Source: CAMYMQ01 sp963730305 (GTDB lineage Bacteria > Pseudomonadota > Alphaproteobacteria > Bin65). From it: DNA of 64,000 bases. Position numbers and translations under genes: made by a program. Position 1 is the first letter of the stretch. Each line of letters starts with the position of its first letter. Below, piece after piece: positions 17,579 to 25,910 of this stretch. Under the pieces are notes generated by a model that was not told the DNA's origin, searched no databases, and was given only the letters and a program-made list of their open reading frames with translations. The DNA is taken from positions 62,001-126,000 of the forward strand of contig CAVSRB010000004.1 in the NCBI GenBank assembly GCA_963730305.1. The letters are read 5' to 3'.

Positions 17579-17598
17579 GGGGCGCCGGACGGCGCCCC
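17579..17598 (-). terminator. Intercistronic stem-loop between dctP and dctQ
   Basis: GGGGCGCC-GGAC-GGCGCCCC, a perfect 8-bp G+C stem with a 4-base loop, 13 bases past the DctP stop. There is no T-run, so it more likely stabilises the dctP message or partly attenuates transcription than fully terminates. This would give excess binding protein over permease, the usual stoichiometry for TRAP systems. Confidence 0.65.
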
Positions 17599-17611
17599 GC
17601 ACGGCAGGCGG

Positions 17612-18571
17612 TTACTTCGTCAGCAGCGGCCGGATCTTCTTGATGAAGGCCGGGCTCGCCTTGGCCAGCTCGCTCCAGTAGCGGTTCTCCGCCCAATCCG
17701 GGAAGCTGGGCCCCATGTCGACATATTTGATGCCGGCCTTGGTCTGGGCGGCGATCTCCTTCTTGTCCTGGGCGGCGAGCCAAGCGGGCCACTGGCCCTC
17801 GGCCCAGATCGCCATATCGGTCAGGCACTTTTGCTGGTCGGCCGACATGCCCTTCCACTTGTCGAGGTTGACCAGGAGGTTGACCACGACGTTGAAGAAG
17901 CCCGGACCGTAGCGGTACTTGACGTACTTGTGCCAGCCGAAGTCGGCGACGCCCCACAGCGGCCAGCCGAAGCCGTCCACCGTGCCGCGCTCGAGGCCAG
18001 TGTAGACACCCGCTGGCGACATCCGCACCGGCGTCGCGCCGAGATGCTTGAAGAATGCGTCGTAGATGTTGACCGAGCGGATGCGCATACCGTCGAAGCG
18101 GCCGTTCTTCGCCGGCTTCTTGGTGTAGAGGTAGAACTTGATATCGTCGCCGAAGTGGGTGAGATACCAGGCGTTCATCTTCTTGTTGTGGATCTCGTTG
18201 ATCATCGCCCACGCGCCGTTCTTCCGCTGAGCGGCGGCCTGGTTCTTCGCGAGGATCAGCACGTCGCCCTCGACCATCGTGCCCTTGTAGTAGTTGGGCG
18301 GGCCGTAGAGCATGTCGACCACGCCGGTCTTCAGCGCGTTCCACTGTTCGAACGACTTGATCGCTTCCGGACCGATCGTGGTGATCGCGACCTTGCCCTT
18401 GCAACGCTTGTTGACCTCGCCGACCCAGCGGATGAACGGCCGGGTGAACGCGGCCCGCGAGGGCAGGAAGGTGACCGCCTTGAGCTTGACCTCGGCGGCC
18501 GAGGCCGGCGGCGCGGCCAGCGCGGCACCCGCCGCGACCAGACCGACAATCGGCAATGCAAACCGTTTCAT
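17612..18571 (-). CDS. dctP: TRAP transporter periplasmic binding protein (DctP), copy 1
   Basis: 319 aa. Signal peptide MKRFALPIVGLVAAGAALAA cut near PASAAEVK, then a DctP fold with the conserved arginine region (AKNGRFDGMRIRSVNIYD) and the GTVDGFGWPLWGV segment. Start at 18571 follows GGGAGAG. It immediately precedes dctQ and dctM and is therefore the cognate binding protein. It is a close paralogue, of identical length, to the protein encoded just upstream at 18765-19724; most conserved blocks (KPAKNGRFDG, GVYTGLERGTV, KCLTDMA) are shared. Confidence 0.92.
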   Translation of the reverse strand: MKRFALPIVGLVAAGAALAAPPASAAEVKLKAVTFLPSRAAFTRPFIRWVGEVNKRCKGKVAITTIGPEAIKSFEQWNALKTGVVDMLYGPPNYYKGTMVEGDVLILAKNQAAAQRKNGAWAMINEIHNKKMNAWYLTHFGDDIKFYLYTKKPAKNGRFDGMRIRSVNIYDAFFKHLGATPVRMSPAGVYTGLERGTVDGFGWPLWGVADFGWHKYVKYRYGPGFFNVVVNLLVNLDKWKGMSADQQKCLTDMAIWAEGQWPAWLAAQDKKEIAAQTKAGIKYVDMGPSFPDWAENRYWSELAKASPAFIKKIRPLLTK

Positions 18572-18634
18572 TCGTCTCTCCCTGACTGGCAGGGCGCCGA
18601 CGCCGATCTCAGGCCGGCCATCGGCACCGATGGA

Positions 18635-18647
18635 TGTGCAATGCACA
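18635..18647. promoter_or_regulatory. Dyad upstream of dctP copy 1
   Basis: TGTGC-AAT-GCACA, perfect 5-bp arms, 64 bases upstream of the first dctP start in an otherwise low-complexity spacer. It could be an operator for the dctPQM operon or part of a local promoter. No regulator gene is adjacent. Confidence 0.35.
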
Positions 18648-18764
18648 AAGCATCGAACGATAGGTCGGGCGCACGGCGAATGTCTATGAATTTTGTTTGA
18701 GATCGAACAGAATGGGCGGCGGAAACGCCCGATAATCGGCATCCCGCCGCCCACGACGCGTGCG

Positions 18765-19724
18765 CTACTTGGTCAGCAGCGGCTTGATCTTCTTGACGAA
18801 CGTCGGATTGAGCTTTTCCAGGTCGGCCCAGTAGAGGTCCTCGGCCTTCTTCGCGAACGCCTTGCCCATGTCGACATACTTGATGCCGGCCTTCCTGAGA
18901 TCCGCCTCTTGCTTCTTCTGTGTGACGGCGCGCCACTTCGGCCACACGCCCTCGACCCACTTGGCCATATCGGTCAGACACTTCTGCTGGGCGCCCGACA
19001 TGCTCTTCCACTTGTCCAGGTTGACGATGATCTGGACCGCCGCATTGAAGAAGCCGGGGCCGTATTGGTACTTGGTGTACTTCTGCCAGCCGAAGTCGGT
19101 GATGCCCCAGTCGGGCCAGCCGTAGCCGGTGACCGTGCCGCGCTCGAGGCCGGTGTAGACCGCCGGCGGCGCCATGCGCACCGGCACCGCGCCGAGGCTC
19201 TTCAGGAACTCGTCGTAGATCGGCGTCGAGCGGATGCGCTGGCCGTCGAAGCGGCCGTTCTTGGCCGGCTTGCTGGTCCAGACGTAGAACCTGACGTCGT
19301 CGATCAGGTAGGTCAGGTACCAGGCGTTCATCTTCTTGTGGTAGAGCTCGTTGAGCATCGCCCAGGCGCCGTTCTTGCGCTGCTCGGCCACGGGGACGTG
19401 CGCGACGTCGGTGACCGCGGCCGCCGGCATCGTGCCCTTGTAGTAGTTGGCCGGGCCGTAGTGCATGTCGACCACGCCGTTCTTGAGCGCGTTCCACTGC
19501 TCCAGCGAGCCGATCGCCGCCGGGCCGACCACCGAGATGTGGACCTTGCCCTTGCAACGCTTGTTGACCTCGCCGACCCAGCGGTGGAACGGCTTGGCCA
19601 CGGTCGCGCGCGCCGGCAGGAAGCTGGCGGCCTTGAGCTTCATCTCGGCCGCGCTCGCGCTCTGGCTGCCGATCGCGGCGGCGCCGAGAACGACGCCGAC
19701 GGCACTATATTTCAGGATCTTCAT
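18765..19724 (-). CDS. dctP: TRAP transporter periplasmic binding protein (DctP), copy 2
   Basis: 319 aa, same length and domain plan as copy 1: signal peptide MKILKYSAVGVVLGAAAIGS, mature start near SASAAEMK, binding-site arginine segment AKNGRFDGQRIRS, and GTVTGYGWPDWGI. Start at 19724 with a strong GGGAGGAA. It is separated from copy 1 by 193 bases holding a dyad, so the pair may be independently controlled. It has no permease genes of its own and presumably feeds the single DctQM pair, extending the range of ligands. Confidence 0.92.
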   Translation of the reverse strand: MKILKYSAVGVVLGAAAIGSQSASAAEMKLKAASFLPARATVAKPFHRWVGEVNKRCKGKVHISVVGPAAIGSLEQWNALKNGVVDMHYGPANYYKGTMPAAAVTDVAHVPVAEQRKNGAWAMLNELYHKKMNAWYLTYLIDDVRFYVWTSKPAKNGRFDGQRIRSTPIYDEFLKSLGAVPVRMAPPAVYTGLERGTVTGYGWPDWGITDFGWQKYTKYQYGPGFFNAAVQIIVNLDKWKSMSGAQQKCLTDMAKWVEGVWPKWRAVTQKKQEADLRKAGIKYVDMGKAFAKKAEDLYWADLEKLNPTFVKKIKPLLTK

Positions 19725-19865
19725 GGTGAATTCCTCCCTGGTGTTCGCTCGGTCGGCGCTTCGGCCACGCATGGGTCTGCGCCCACCTCCCGCGGCTGCG
19801 CCACGGCCCGCGTGAACCTTATTGCCGGATTGTGGGCCTTGTCCACCGCGCAGACATGCCTTGCT

Positions 19866-19894
19866 TTGACAGCGTTGCGGGGCGCGGCGATAGT
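19866..19894 (+). promoter_or_regulatory. Sigma-70-type promoter for second dioxygenase
   Basis: TTGACA, 17-base spacer, GATAGT, placed 35 bases before the dioxygenase alpha start at 19930. The -35 element is perfect and the -10 matches 4 of 6 consensus positions. Confidence 0.5.
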
Positions 19895-19929
19895 CCGCGA
19901 ACGATGTTCAGGCGCCTGGGAGTCGCCGC

Positions 19930-21261
19930 ATGACCGAGATACCGCAGCCGCGGACCGACGAGGTCGCCGCGCTGGTCCGCCCCGACCGGGTGCACCGGCG
20001 GCTCTATACCGACCCGGCGATCTTCGAGCTGGAGATGGCGCGCATCTTCGGCCGCACCTGGCTGTTCGTCGCCCACGAGAGCCAGATCGCCAAGCCCGGC
20101 GACGTGCTGCGCGCGCGCCTGGGGCACGAGGACGTGCTGGTCACCCGCGGCCGCGACGGCGCGGTCCACGTCGTGCTCAACCGCTGCGCCCACCGCGGCG
20201 CCATGATCTGCACCGCCGACCGCGCCCACGCGCCGTCGCTGGTCTGCCCCTATCACGGCTGGGCCTTCGCGCTCGACGGCAGCCTGGTCGGCGTGCCCCA
20301 CAAGCCGAGCCTGCCGGCCGATTTCGACATGAAGGACCCGGCCCGCAGCCTGGCCCGCGCGCCGCGGGTCGAGAGCTACCGCGGCTTCGTCTTCGCCAGC
20401 CTGGCCGACGAGGGGGTGAGCCTGACCGAGCATCTGGGCGTGATGACCGAGGTGTTCGACAACCTGATCGACCGCGCGCCCGACGGCGCGATCGAGCAGG
20501 CCGGCGGCGTGTTCCGCCAGATCTACCGCGGCAACTGGAAGCTCCACCACGAGAACGCCAACGACACGCTGCACGCCGGCTATACCCACGAATCGTCGGT
20601 CGCCGCCGCCCGCGAGGACAAGCGCGACTACGCCACCCCCGCCTTCGACGACCACCTCACCCACGTCCAGATGCTGTCGAACCAGTTCGGCGTGCGCGAG
20701 TGGGAGCAGACCGGCCTGTGGGGCGCGCCCGGCGGCCATTCCTACATGGGCGGCATCCACGAGAAGGGGGTGATGAGCCCGAAGGACCTCGACCCGGTCG
20801 CGGCCGAGCTGCGCGACCGGCTCGCCGCCAGGCACGGCGACGCGCGCGCCGACGCGATCATCGGCATGAACCGCTACAACAACCTGGTCTGGCCCAACCT
20901 GAGCGTGAACGCCCAGCACCAGCAGCTCCGCATCGTCACGCCGCTGGCGGTCGACAAGACCATGGTCCAGGCGATGTGCTTCCGGCTCGAGGGCGCGCCC
21001 GAGCGGCAGTTCCAGCGCGCCGTGCGCATCCTCAACAACATCTCGTCGCCGGCCTCGACGATCCTGGTCGACGACATCGAGATCTTCGAGCGGACCCAGC
21101 GCGGGCTGACCAACGACGCGGCCGACTGGATCGACCTGTCGCGCGGCCTGGGCCTGGAGGACACGACCGACGACGGCCGCACCGCCGCCGGCGGGATCTC
21201 CGATTTGCCGATCCGCAACCAGTACAGCGCCTGGCTGCGCTACATGACGGCGGCGGGATGA
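19930..21261 (+). CDS. Aromatic-ring-hydroxylating dioxygenase, alpha subunit (second copy)
   Basis: 443 aa, the same length as the first alpha subunit. Rieske ligands Cys86, His88, Cys106, His109 (NRCAHRGA and LVCPYHGW) and mononuclear iron helix with Asp212, His215 and His220 (NANDTLHAGYTHE). It differs from the first copy across the substrate pocket region, where DTLHAGYTHE replaces DLVHPRYVHE. It is followed by its beta subunit, with 157 bases between them occupied by an interspersed palindromic repeat. Transcribed divergently from the DctP genes; a TTGACA promoter lies just upstream. Electron-transfer partners are not encoded nearby. Confidence 0.93.
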   Translation: MTEIPQPRTDEVAALVRPDRVHRRLYTDPAIFELEMARIFGRTWLFVAHESQIAKPGDVLRARLGHEDVLVTRGRDGAVHVVLNRCAHRGAMICTADRAHAPSLVCPYHGWAFALDGSLVGVPHKPSLPADFDMKDPARSLARAPRVESYRGFVFASLADEGVSLTEHLGVMTEVFDNLIDRAPDGAIEQAGGVFRQIYRGNWKLHHENANDTLHAGYTHESSVAAAREDKRDYATPAFDDHLTHVQMLSNQFGVREWEQTGLWGAPGGHSYMGGIHEKGVMSPKDLDPVAAELRDRLAARHGDARADAIIGMNRYNNLVWPNLSVNAQHQQLRIVTPLAVDKTMVQAMCFRLEGAPERQFQRAVRILNNISSPASTILVDDIEIFERTQRGLTNDAADWIDLSRGLGLEDTTDDGRTAAGGISDLPIRNQYSAWLRYMTAAG

Positions 21262-21298
21262 TGGCTGAAGTCGGCATCCGCGGCCTCGCTCTCGACCC

Positions 21299-21370
21299 GT
21301 CGTTCCCGCGCAGGCGGGAACCCAGCCCTGTCGCCACCGGCCTGGACCCCCGCCTTCGCGGGGGTGACGA
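21299..21370. repeat. Interspersed palindromic element (two hairpins, inverted pair)
   Basis: Contains TTCCCGCGCAGGCGGGAA and, 30 bases on, CCCCCGCCTTCGCGGGGG. The outer parts are inverted copies of each other (TCGTTCCCGCGCAGG versus TCGTCACCCCCGCGAAGG read on the other strand), so the whole forms one long imperfect palindrome. Elements of this form are widespread intergenic repeats in alphaproteobacteria. Here it separates the dioxygenase alpha and beta genes, where it may affect the message ratio. Confidence 0.75.
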
Positions 21371-21418
21371 AGGTGGTGCGCAAACGACGCCGTCACCCGC
21401 CTCGGCAGTGGCTTCGTC

Positions 21419-21925
21419 ATGACCGTCCCCGACGCCGACACCCGCTACGCGGCCGAGCAGTTCCTGTTCCACGAGGCGCGCCTGCTCGACGAAGCGCGCT
21501 GGGACGACTGGCTCGCCCTGTTCGCCGACGACGGCTGGTACTGGCTGCCCGCCCATCCCGGCCAGACCGACCCGGTCGAGGAGATCTCGATCGTCTACGA
21601 GGACCCGACCGTCCTGCGCCTGCGCGTCGCAAGGCTCAAGCACCCCCACGCCTGGACGCTGACCCCCGCGCCGCGGACGGCGCACGTGATCGGCAACGTG
21701 ACGGTGAGCCACGGCGAGGCGGACGGCGCGCTGACCGTCGCCTCGATGGTGACCATCGCCGAGTTCCGCGGCGGCGACACCGGCGACCGCCGGCTCTATG
21801 CCGGCCGGCAGACCCATGAACTGGTGCCGGACCCGGGCAGCGCGGCGGGGTTCAAGATCGCGCTCAAGCGGCTCGACCTGATCGACTGCGACGCGGCGAG
21901 CGGGGCGATCAACGTGATCTTGTAG
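21419..21925 (+). CDS. Aromatic-ring-hydroxylating dioxygenase, beta subunit (second copy)
   Basis: 168 aa, again the same length as its counterpart. NTF2-like small subunit: AEQFLFHEARLLDEARWDDW, LFADDGWYWLPAHPGQ, then AWTLTPAPRTAHVIGN and a C-terminal FKIALKRLDLIDCD. Unlike the first pair, it is not translationally coupled to its alpha subunit because the palindromic repeat intervenes. It ends about 20 bases before a second type of intergenic repeat that is shared with position 61701. Confidence 0.92.
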   Translation: MTVPDADTRYAAEQFLFHEARLLDEARWDDWLALFADDGWYWLPAHPGQTDPVEEISIVYEDPTVLRLRVARLKHPHAWTLTPAPRTAHVIGNVTVSHGEADGALTVASMVTIAEFRGGDTGDRRLYAGRQTHELVPDPGSAAGFKIALKRLDLIDCDAASGAINVIL

Positions 21926-21944
21926 CGGCCGCCTGGCCGTTTAC

Positions 21945-22016
21945 ATCCGGCCGCGCGCCCCGCCCGACGCGAGATCGGCTCGCCGTTTTGCAGCGGGGTT
22001 CGGAGCGCGCCGTTTC
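21945..22016. terminator. Bidirectional terminator-like repeat, copy A
   Basis: Lies between two convergent genes. The 5' arm (CCGGCCGCGCGCCCCG) can pair with the 3' arm (GGAGCGCGCCG) and ends in TTTC. The same 80-base layout recurs without gaps at 61701-61780: the arms are nearly identical, only the central ten bases are unrelated. This suggests a mobile or amplified terminator cassette. Confidence 0.7.
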
Positions 22017-22939
22017 AGAAGCTCCGCGGCTGCAGCACGATCAGCGTCTGCCGGTCCGGCAGGGTCAGCTTGGCCAGCCGCACCGAGTTCGTCTTCGCCA
22101 CGCGGACCGCGAACTTGCGCGCCTTCATCAGCGCGGTGAAGCGGGCCAGCGTGTCGCCGCTGAAGCCGTAGTGCATCGGGATCACCACCACCGGCTTGAG
22201 CGCGTCGATCACCTTGGCGACCGCCGCCTGGGGCATGGTCAGGCCATCGTCGATCGGGGCCAGCAGCACGTCGACCGAGCCGACCCGGCCGGCGTGGCCG
22301 GGCTTGAGGATATGGTGCAGGTGGCCGAGATGGACGATGCACAGGCCGGCCGATTCGAAGATGAAGATCGAGTTGCCGGCGACGCCCGAATTGACGTCGA
22401 GGTCGGCGCGGATGTTGGTCGGCACGTTGGTCACGCGCAGGTCGCGCACGGTGACGTCGTGGCGCGGGATCACGCCATTCTCCATCCAGCCGCGCAGGAT
22501 GTGCTTCACCCCCGGCTCCACCACATCGGTGTAGTGGCTGGAATGGGCGTGGTTCATGGTCACGATGTCGGGCGGGAAGGCCGCGATGTTGTGGCCGTTG
22601 TAGTCGGTGATCGCGGTGGCGTCGGCGTGGGTGCGGATCAGGAAGCTGGAATGGCCGAGATAGGTCAGCTCGACCGTGCCCGCCGGCAGCGCCGGGCCGC
22701 GCGTCTCCGCCGACCGGGACGTAGCCGGCGGGGATCGTGCGCGCGGGCGCGAAGCCCGGCGGCCCATCCGGTCCCCGCGCCACCGGGATGCAGCGCGCCG
22801 CCGCGGGCGCCGCCAGGGCGGCCAGGCCGAGCAGCAGCGCAACGAGGCCGGCCAAACCGGACCGAGCGACGGCGCGGGCCGACTGCCTGGATGAGTCGAG
22901 AAGTGATGCGAACAGGGGAACGACGGTCACATACGCCAT
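22015..22939 (-). pseudogene. Secreted metallo-beta-lactamase-fold hydrolase, frameshifted
   Basis: One gene split by a single extra base near 22711. The N-terminal frame gives MAYVTVVPLFASLL and a signal peptide (GLVALLLGLAALAAPAAARC); its ATG at 22939 has GGAGGAT upstream, so it is the real start. The second frame gives ETRGPALPAGTVELTYLGHSSF, MNHAHSSHYTD (metal His motif), VHLGHLHH, PIDDGLTM and PMHYGFSG: an MBL-fold hydrolase of the UlaG/YtnP-like, HxHxxH-degenerate type. Corrected length about 307 aa, periplasmic or lipoprotein-like (Ala-Ala-Arg-Cys at the cleavage region). Substrate unknown. Confidence 0.8.
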
Positions 22940-23079
22940 CAGCGGATCCTCCGGAGGCGGCCATCGACCGGCAGTCTATCACGGCGGCGGGCGGCCGTCC
23001 CCTGCCCCGCGCGAGACCGGAGCGCATGGCGGGCCTGCCCTGCGCCAACGGACTGTGCGCACCGCCACCCAATCGGTTA

Positions 23080-23097
23080 TTGTTGCAATATCAACAA
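23080..23097. promoter_or_regulatory. Dyad operator upstream of gamma-resorcylate decarboxylase
   Basis: TTGTTG-CAATAT-CAACAA, perfect 6-bp arms, ending 17 bases before the decarboxylase ATG and just before its Shine-Dalgarno. Its core TTGC-AATA-TCAA resembles TTGC-N4-GCAA sites found upstream of both TAXI binding-protein genes (35540, 36752). Confidence 0.55.
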
Positions 23098-23114
23098 ACG
23101 GGAGGAAGGCAGCC

Positions 23115-24104
23115 ATGGACGGCAAGATCGCGCTCGAAGAGCATTTCGCCATCGAGGACACGCTTCAGGATTCGGCGGGCTTCCTGCCCGACGCGGTGTG
23201 GGACGAGCTCAGCGCGCGGCTGCTCGACATGCACGATCGGCGCCTGGCCGAGATGGACGCCAACGGCGTCGAGATGATGATCCTGTCGCTCAACGCGCCG
23301 GCGATCCAGGCGATCCCCGACCCGGCCACCGCCACCGAGCTGGCCCGCAAGGCCAACGACTTCCTCGCCGAGTGCGTCGCCAAGCGGCCCGACCGGTTCC
23401 AGGCCTTCGCCGCGCTGGCGATGCAGGACCCCGACGAGGCCTGCCGCGAGCTCGAGCGCTGCGTCCGCGAGCTCGGCTTCCGGGGCGCGCTGGTCAACGG
23501 CTTCTCCCAGGTCGGCGAGGCCGACACGGCGGTCTATCTCGACCTGCCCCAGTACCGGCCGTTCTGGTCCGTGGTCGAGGGGCTCGACGTGCCCTTCTAC
23601 CTGCACCCGCGCAACCCGATCCCGAGCATGGCCCAGATCTACGAGGGCCACGGCTGGCTGCTCGGCCCGACCTGGGCCTTCGCCCAGGAGACCGCGGTCC
23701 ACGCGCTGCGGCTGATGGGCTCCGGCCTGTTCGACGAGCATCCGGACCTGCGCATCATCCTCGGCCATCTCGGCGAGGGGCTGCCCTACAACATGTGGCG
23801 GATCGACCACCGCAACGGCTGGACGCTCGACAAGGCCAAGCCGAAATACCCGGCCAAGCGCAAGATCGCCGACTATTTCCGGGAGAACTTCTACCTGACC
23901 ACGTCGGGCAACTTCCGCACCCAGACGCTGATCGACGCGATGCTGGAGATCGGCGCCGACCGCATCCTGTTCTCGACCGACTGGCCGTTCGAGAACGTCG
24001 ACCACGCCGCCAACTGGTTCGACGCGGCGACGATCAGCGAGGCCGACCGCCAGAAGATCGGCCGGGACAACGCGATGGCGCTGTTCAAGCTCGGCGGCAA
24101 CTGA
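23115..24104 (+). CDS. Gamma-resorcylate (2,6-dihydroxybenzoate) decarboxylase
   Basis: 329 aa amidohydrolase-superfamily decarboxylase that converts 2,6-dihydroxybenzoate to resorcinol reversibly. It follows the known Rhizobium/Agrobacterium enzymes closely: GKIALEEHFAIEDTLQDSAG start with metal ligands Glu8 and His10, LHPRNP (His164), ILGHLGEGLPYNMWRIDHRN (His218) and FSTDWPFENVDHA (Asp289). The neighbouring residues around each ligand are the subfamily's own, so the assignment is more specific than 'amidohydrolase'. Start at 23115 with GGAGGAAGG. No resorcinol hydroxylase or hydroxyquinol dioxygenase is adjacent, although ring oxygenases lie within 15 kb. Confidence 0.88.
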   Translation: MDGKIALEEHFAIEDTLQDSAGFLPDAVWDELSARLLDMHDRRLAEMDANGVEMMILSLNAPAIQAIPDPATATELARKANDFLAECVAKRPDRFQAFAALAMQDPDEACRELERCVRELGFRGALVNGFSQVGEADTAVYLDLPQYRPFWSVVEGLDVPFYLHPRNPIPSMAQIYEGHGWLLGPTWAFAQETAVHALRLMGSGLFDEHPDLRIILGHLGEGLPYNMWRIDHRNGWTLDKAKPKYPAKRKIADYFRENFYLTTSGNFRTQTLIDAMLEIGADRILFSTDWPFENVDHAANWFDAATISEADRQKIGRDNAMALFKLGGN

Positions 24105-24130
24105 CGGGGCACGAACCGATCGCGGCGCGC

Positions 24131-24146
24131 TTAACCCGGGATTAAC
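24131..24146. promoter_or_regulatory. CtrA box
   Basis: TTAA-CCCGGGA-TTAAC is an exact match to the alphaproteobacterial CtrA consensus TTAA-N7-TTAAC, in a 103-base spacer of otherwise very high G+C. It is centred about 70 bases upstream of the PAS_5 gene start at 24208. Confidence 0.7.
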
Positions 24147-24207
24147 CAGAGCGCGGCCACACTGCCCCGGTGCCAATGGGCCCCGAGGCATGTGACGGAC
24201 CGCGCCC

Positions 24208-24678
24208 GTGATCTCCATCGTCGACACGTCAATTCCGGACCTGCGATCGGCCATCAACCGGCAGGCGCTGGCCTATTGGAACGACAAGCGCGGCAGCGCC
24301 CGGATGCCGCGCGAGATCGACCTGCTCGAGATCACGCCCTTCATCGAGAGCGTCCTGATCGTCGACGTCCTCGCCGATCCGCTCGACTTCTACTACCGCT
24401 TCGTCGGCAGCCGGATCGACGAGTTCCTGTCCAAGCCGCTGACCGGCCGCTACATGCTGGAGCTGCCGCACCAGCGGCCGCCGAGCCGGATCTGGTCGGC
24501 CTTCTGCAAGACCATCGAGCAGCGCGCGCCGGTCTCCGGCGACGTCCCCTATGTCGGGCCGCAACGCGACTTCATCAGCATGGAAGACCTGATCATGCCG
24601 GTCGCCGCCGACGGCGAGACCGTGTCCTCGCTGTTCATCACCGCCGACTTCTTCCGCCCGAACCGCCGACGCGCCTGA
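24208..24678 (+). CDS. PAS_5-family sensor-like protein
   Basis: 156 aa single-domain protein. The order WND-RG-MPREIDLLEITPFI, then LDFYYRFVGSRIDEFLSKPLTG, then VPYVGPQRDFISMEDLIMPV is the PAS_5 (PF07310) layout found in many copies in Rhodospirillales and rhizobia. No output domain or signal peptide is attached, so it presumably works through a partner protein. GTG start. The upstream CtrA box suggests cell-cycle or motility-linked expression. Ends 174 bases before the quinone oxidoreductase. Confidence 0.8.
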   Translation: MISIVDTSIPDLRSAINRQALAYWNDKRGSARMPREIDLLEITPFIESVLIVDVLADPLDFYYRFVGSRIDEFLSKPLTGRYMLELPHQRPPSRIWSAFCKTIEQRAPVSGDVPYVGPQRDFISMEDLIMPVAADGETVSSLFITADFFRPNRRRA

Positions 24679-24730
24679 GCGCCGCCCGACGGCGGCCTGG
24701 CGACCGTGCCCCCGGCGCCGGACGATGGCG

Positions 24731-24760
24731 TTGACACCCGGGCGCGCCGCCCGCCTTTAT
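24731..24760 (+). promoter_or_regulatory. Promoter of quinone oxidoreductase gene
   Basis: TTGACA, 18-base spacer, CTTTAT. The identical pair of hexamers at the same spacing is found before the MFS gene (25911-25940), so the two genes are probably read by the same sigma factor at similar strength. Confidence 0.55.
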
Positions 24761-24852
24761 TCCCCGCGACACCATCATCCGCAGGGCCTCGACCCGGGCG
24801 GCCCTGCGTTTCGCCGACGCGCCGGAGAGCGTGCCGGCCGAGGGAGGCATTC

Positions 24853-25842
24853 ATGAAAGCGGTGCAGATCAGCCGGACCGGCGGCCCCGAGGTCCTGGAC
24901 TATGTCGACCTGCCGACGCCGGCCCCGGGCGACGGCGAGGTGCTGGTCGAGACCGAGGCGATCGGCGTGCAGCTGTTCGACCTGCTGATCCGCACCGGCC
25001 GCTACCGCTGGATGCCCGACCTGCCCTTCGTGCTGGGCAACGAGATGGTCGGCCGGGTCGCCGCCGTCGGCCCCGGCGTCGAGCGGCTCGAGCCCGGCCA
25101 GCGCGTCCTGGTCGTCGGCTACGACATGGGCAATCGCGGCGGGCTCTACGCCGACCACGCCGCGGTGCCGGAGGCGGCGGCCTGGCCGCTGCCCGACACC
25201 GTCGATCCCGCCGCCGCGGCGACCCTGACCAACTACCAGCTCGCCTGGATCCTGACCTTCCACGCCGCGCGCGGCGTCGAGCCGCGCACCGTGGTCGTCC
25301 ACGGCGCCGCCGGCGGCGTCGGCACGGCGCTGACCGACGTCGCCCGCGCCCACGGCGCCGAGGTCATCGGCCTCGCCGGCTCCACGGCGAAGTGCGACTT
25401 CGTCCGCAGCCGCGGCGCGCACGCCATCGATCACACCACCGAGCCGGTGGTCGACCTGGTCAAGGAGCTGACCGGCGGCCACGGCGCCGACCTGGTCTTC
25501 GACAACGTCGCCGGCACGGGCTTCACCGACAACCTCCGGATGGTGGGCCCGCTCGGCATGGTCGTGTCCTACGGCCTGCTCGGCGGCATGCCCGAGGACG
25601 ACCTGTTCGCCGCCATGCGCGCCAACCTGGACGTCAGCCCGGCGGTGCGCTGCTTCACCATGCACACCTACGACCACCTGCCCGAGCCGCGCCGCGAGGC
25701 GATGGAGCGCGCCATCGGCCTGCTGGCCGACGGCAAGGTCGACCCGGCGATCGCCGCGCGGATACCGCTGGCCGACGCCGCCGAGGCGCACCGGCTGATC
25801 GAGAGCCGCCAGGCGATGGGCAAGGTGGTGCTGATTCCCTAG
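24853..25842 (+). CDS. NADPH:quinone reductase-like zinc-less MDR dehydrogenase
   Basis: 329 aa medium-chain dehydrogenase/reductase. The GroES-like half begins MKAVQISRTGGPEVLDYVD and carries GNEMVGRVAAVGPGV; the Rossmann half has VHGAAGGVGTALTDVARA followed by VFDNVAGTGF. The cysteine cluster of structural-zinc alcohol dehydrogenases is absent, as in quinone oxidoreductases (QOR/CurA type). Start ATG 24853 follows GGGAGG. Expected to reduce quinones or enones with NADPH in the cytosol; physiological substrate unknown. Confidence 0.88.
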   Translation: MKAVQISRTGGPEVLDYVDLPTPAPGDGEVLVETEAIGVQLFDLLIRTGRYRWMPDLPFVLGNEMVGRVAAVGPGVERLEPGQRVLVVGYDMGNRGGLYADHAAVPEAAAWPLPDTVDPAAAATLTNYQLAWILTFHAARGVEPRTVVVHGAAGGVGTALTDVARAHGAEVIGLAGSTAKCDFVRSRGAHAIDHTTEPVVDLVKELTGGHGADLVFDNVAGTGFTDNLRMVGPLGMVVSYGLLGGMPEDDLFAAMRANLDVSPAVRCFTMHTYDHLPEPRREAMERAIGLLADGKVDPAIAARIPLADAAEAHRLIESRQAMGKVVLIP

Positions 25843-25910
25843 ACGAGCGACTTGCCGGCGGTTGGCCGGGCCGCGCAAGGCTGCCCCGCGCGGGTTCACG
25901 TGATCCCGCG

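Noticed and set aside
15677..18700. Very long open frame on the plus strand across the TRAP operon, and similar ones opposite the peptidase and permease genes
   Set aside because: They are antisense to genes with complete family motifs, have low-complexity Arg/Gln/Asp-rich translations and no start signals; a by-product of high G+C codon use.
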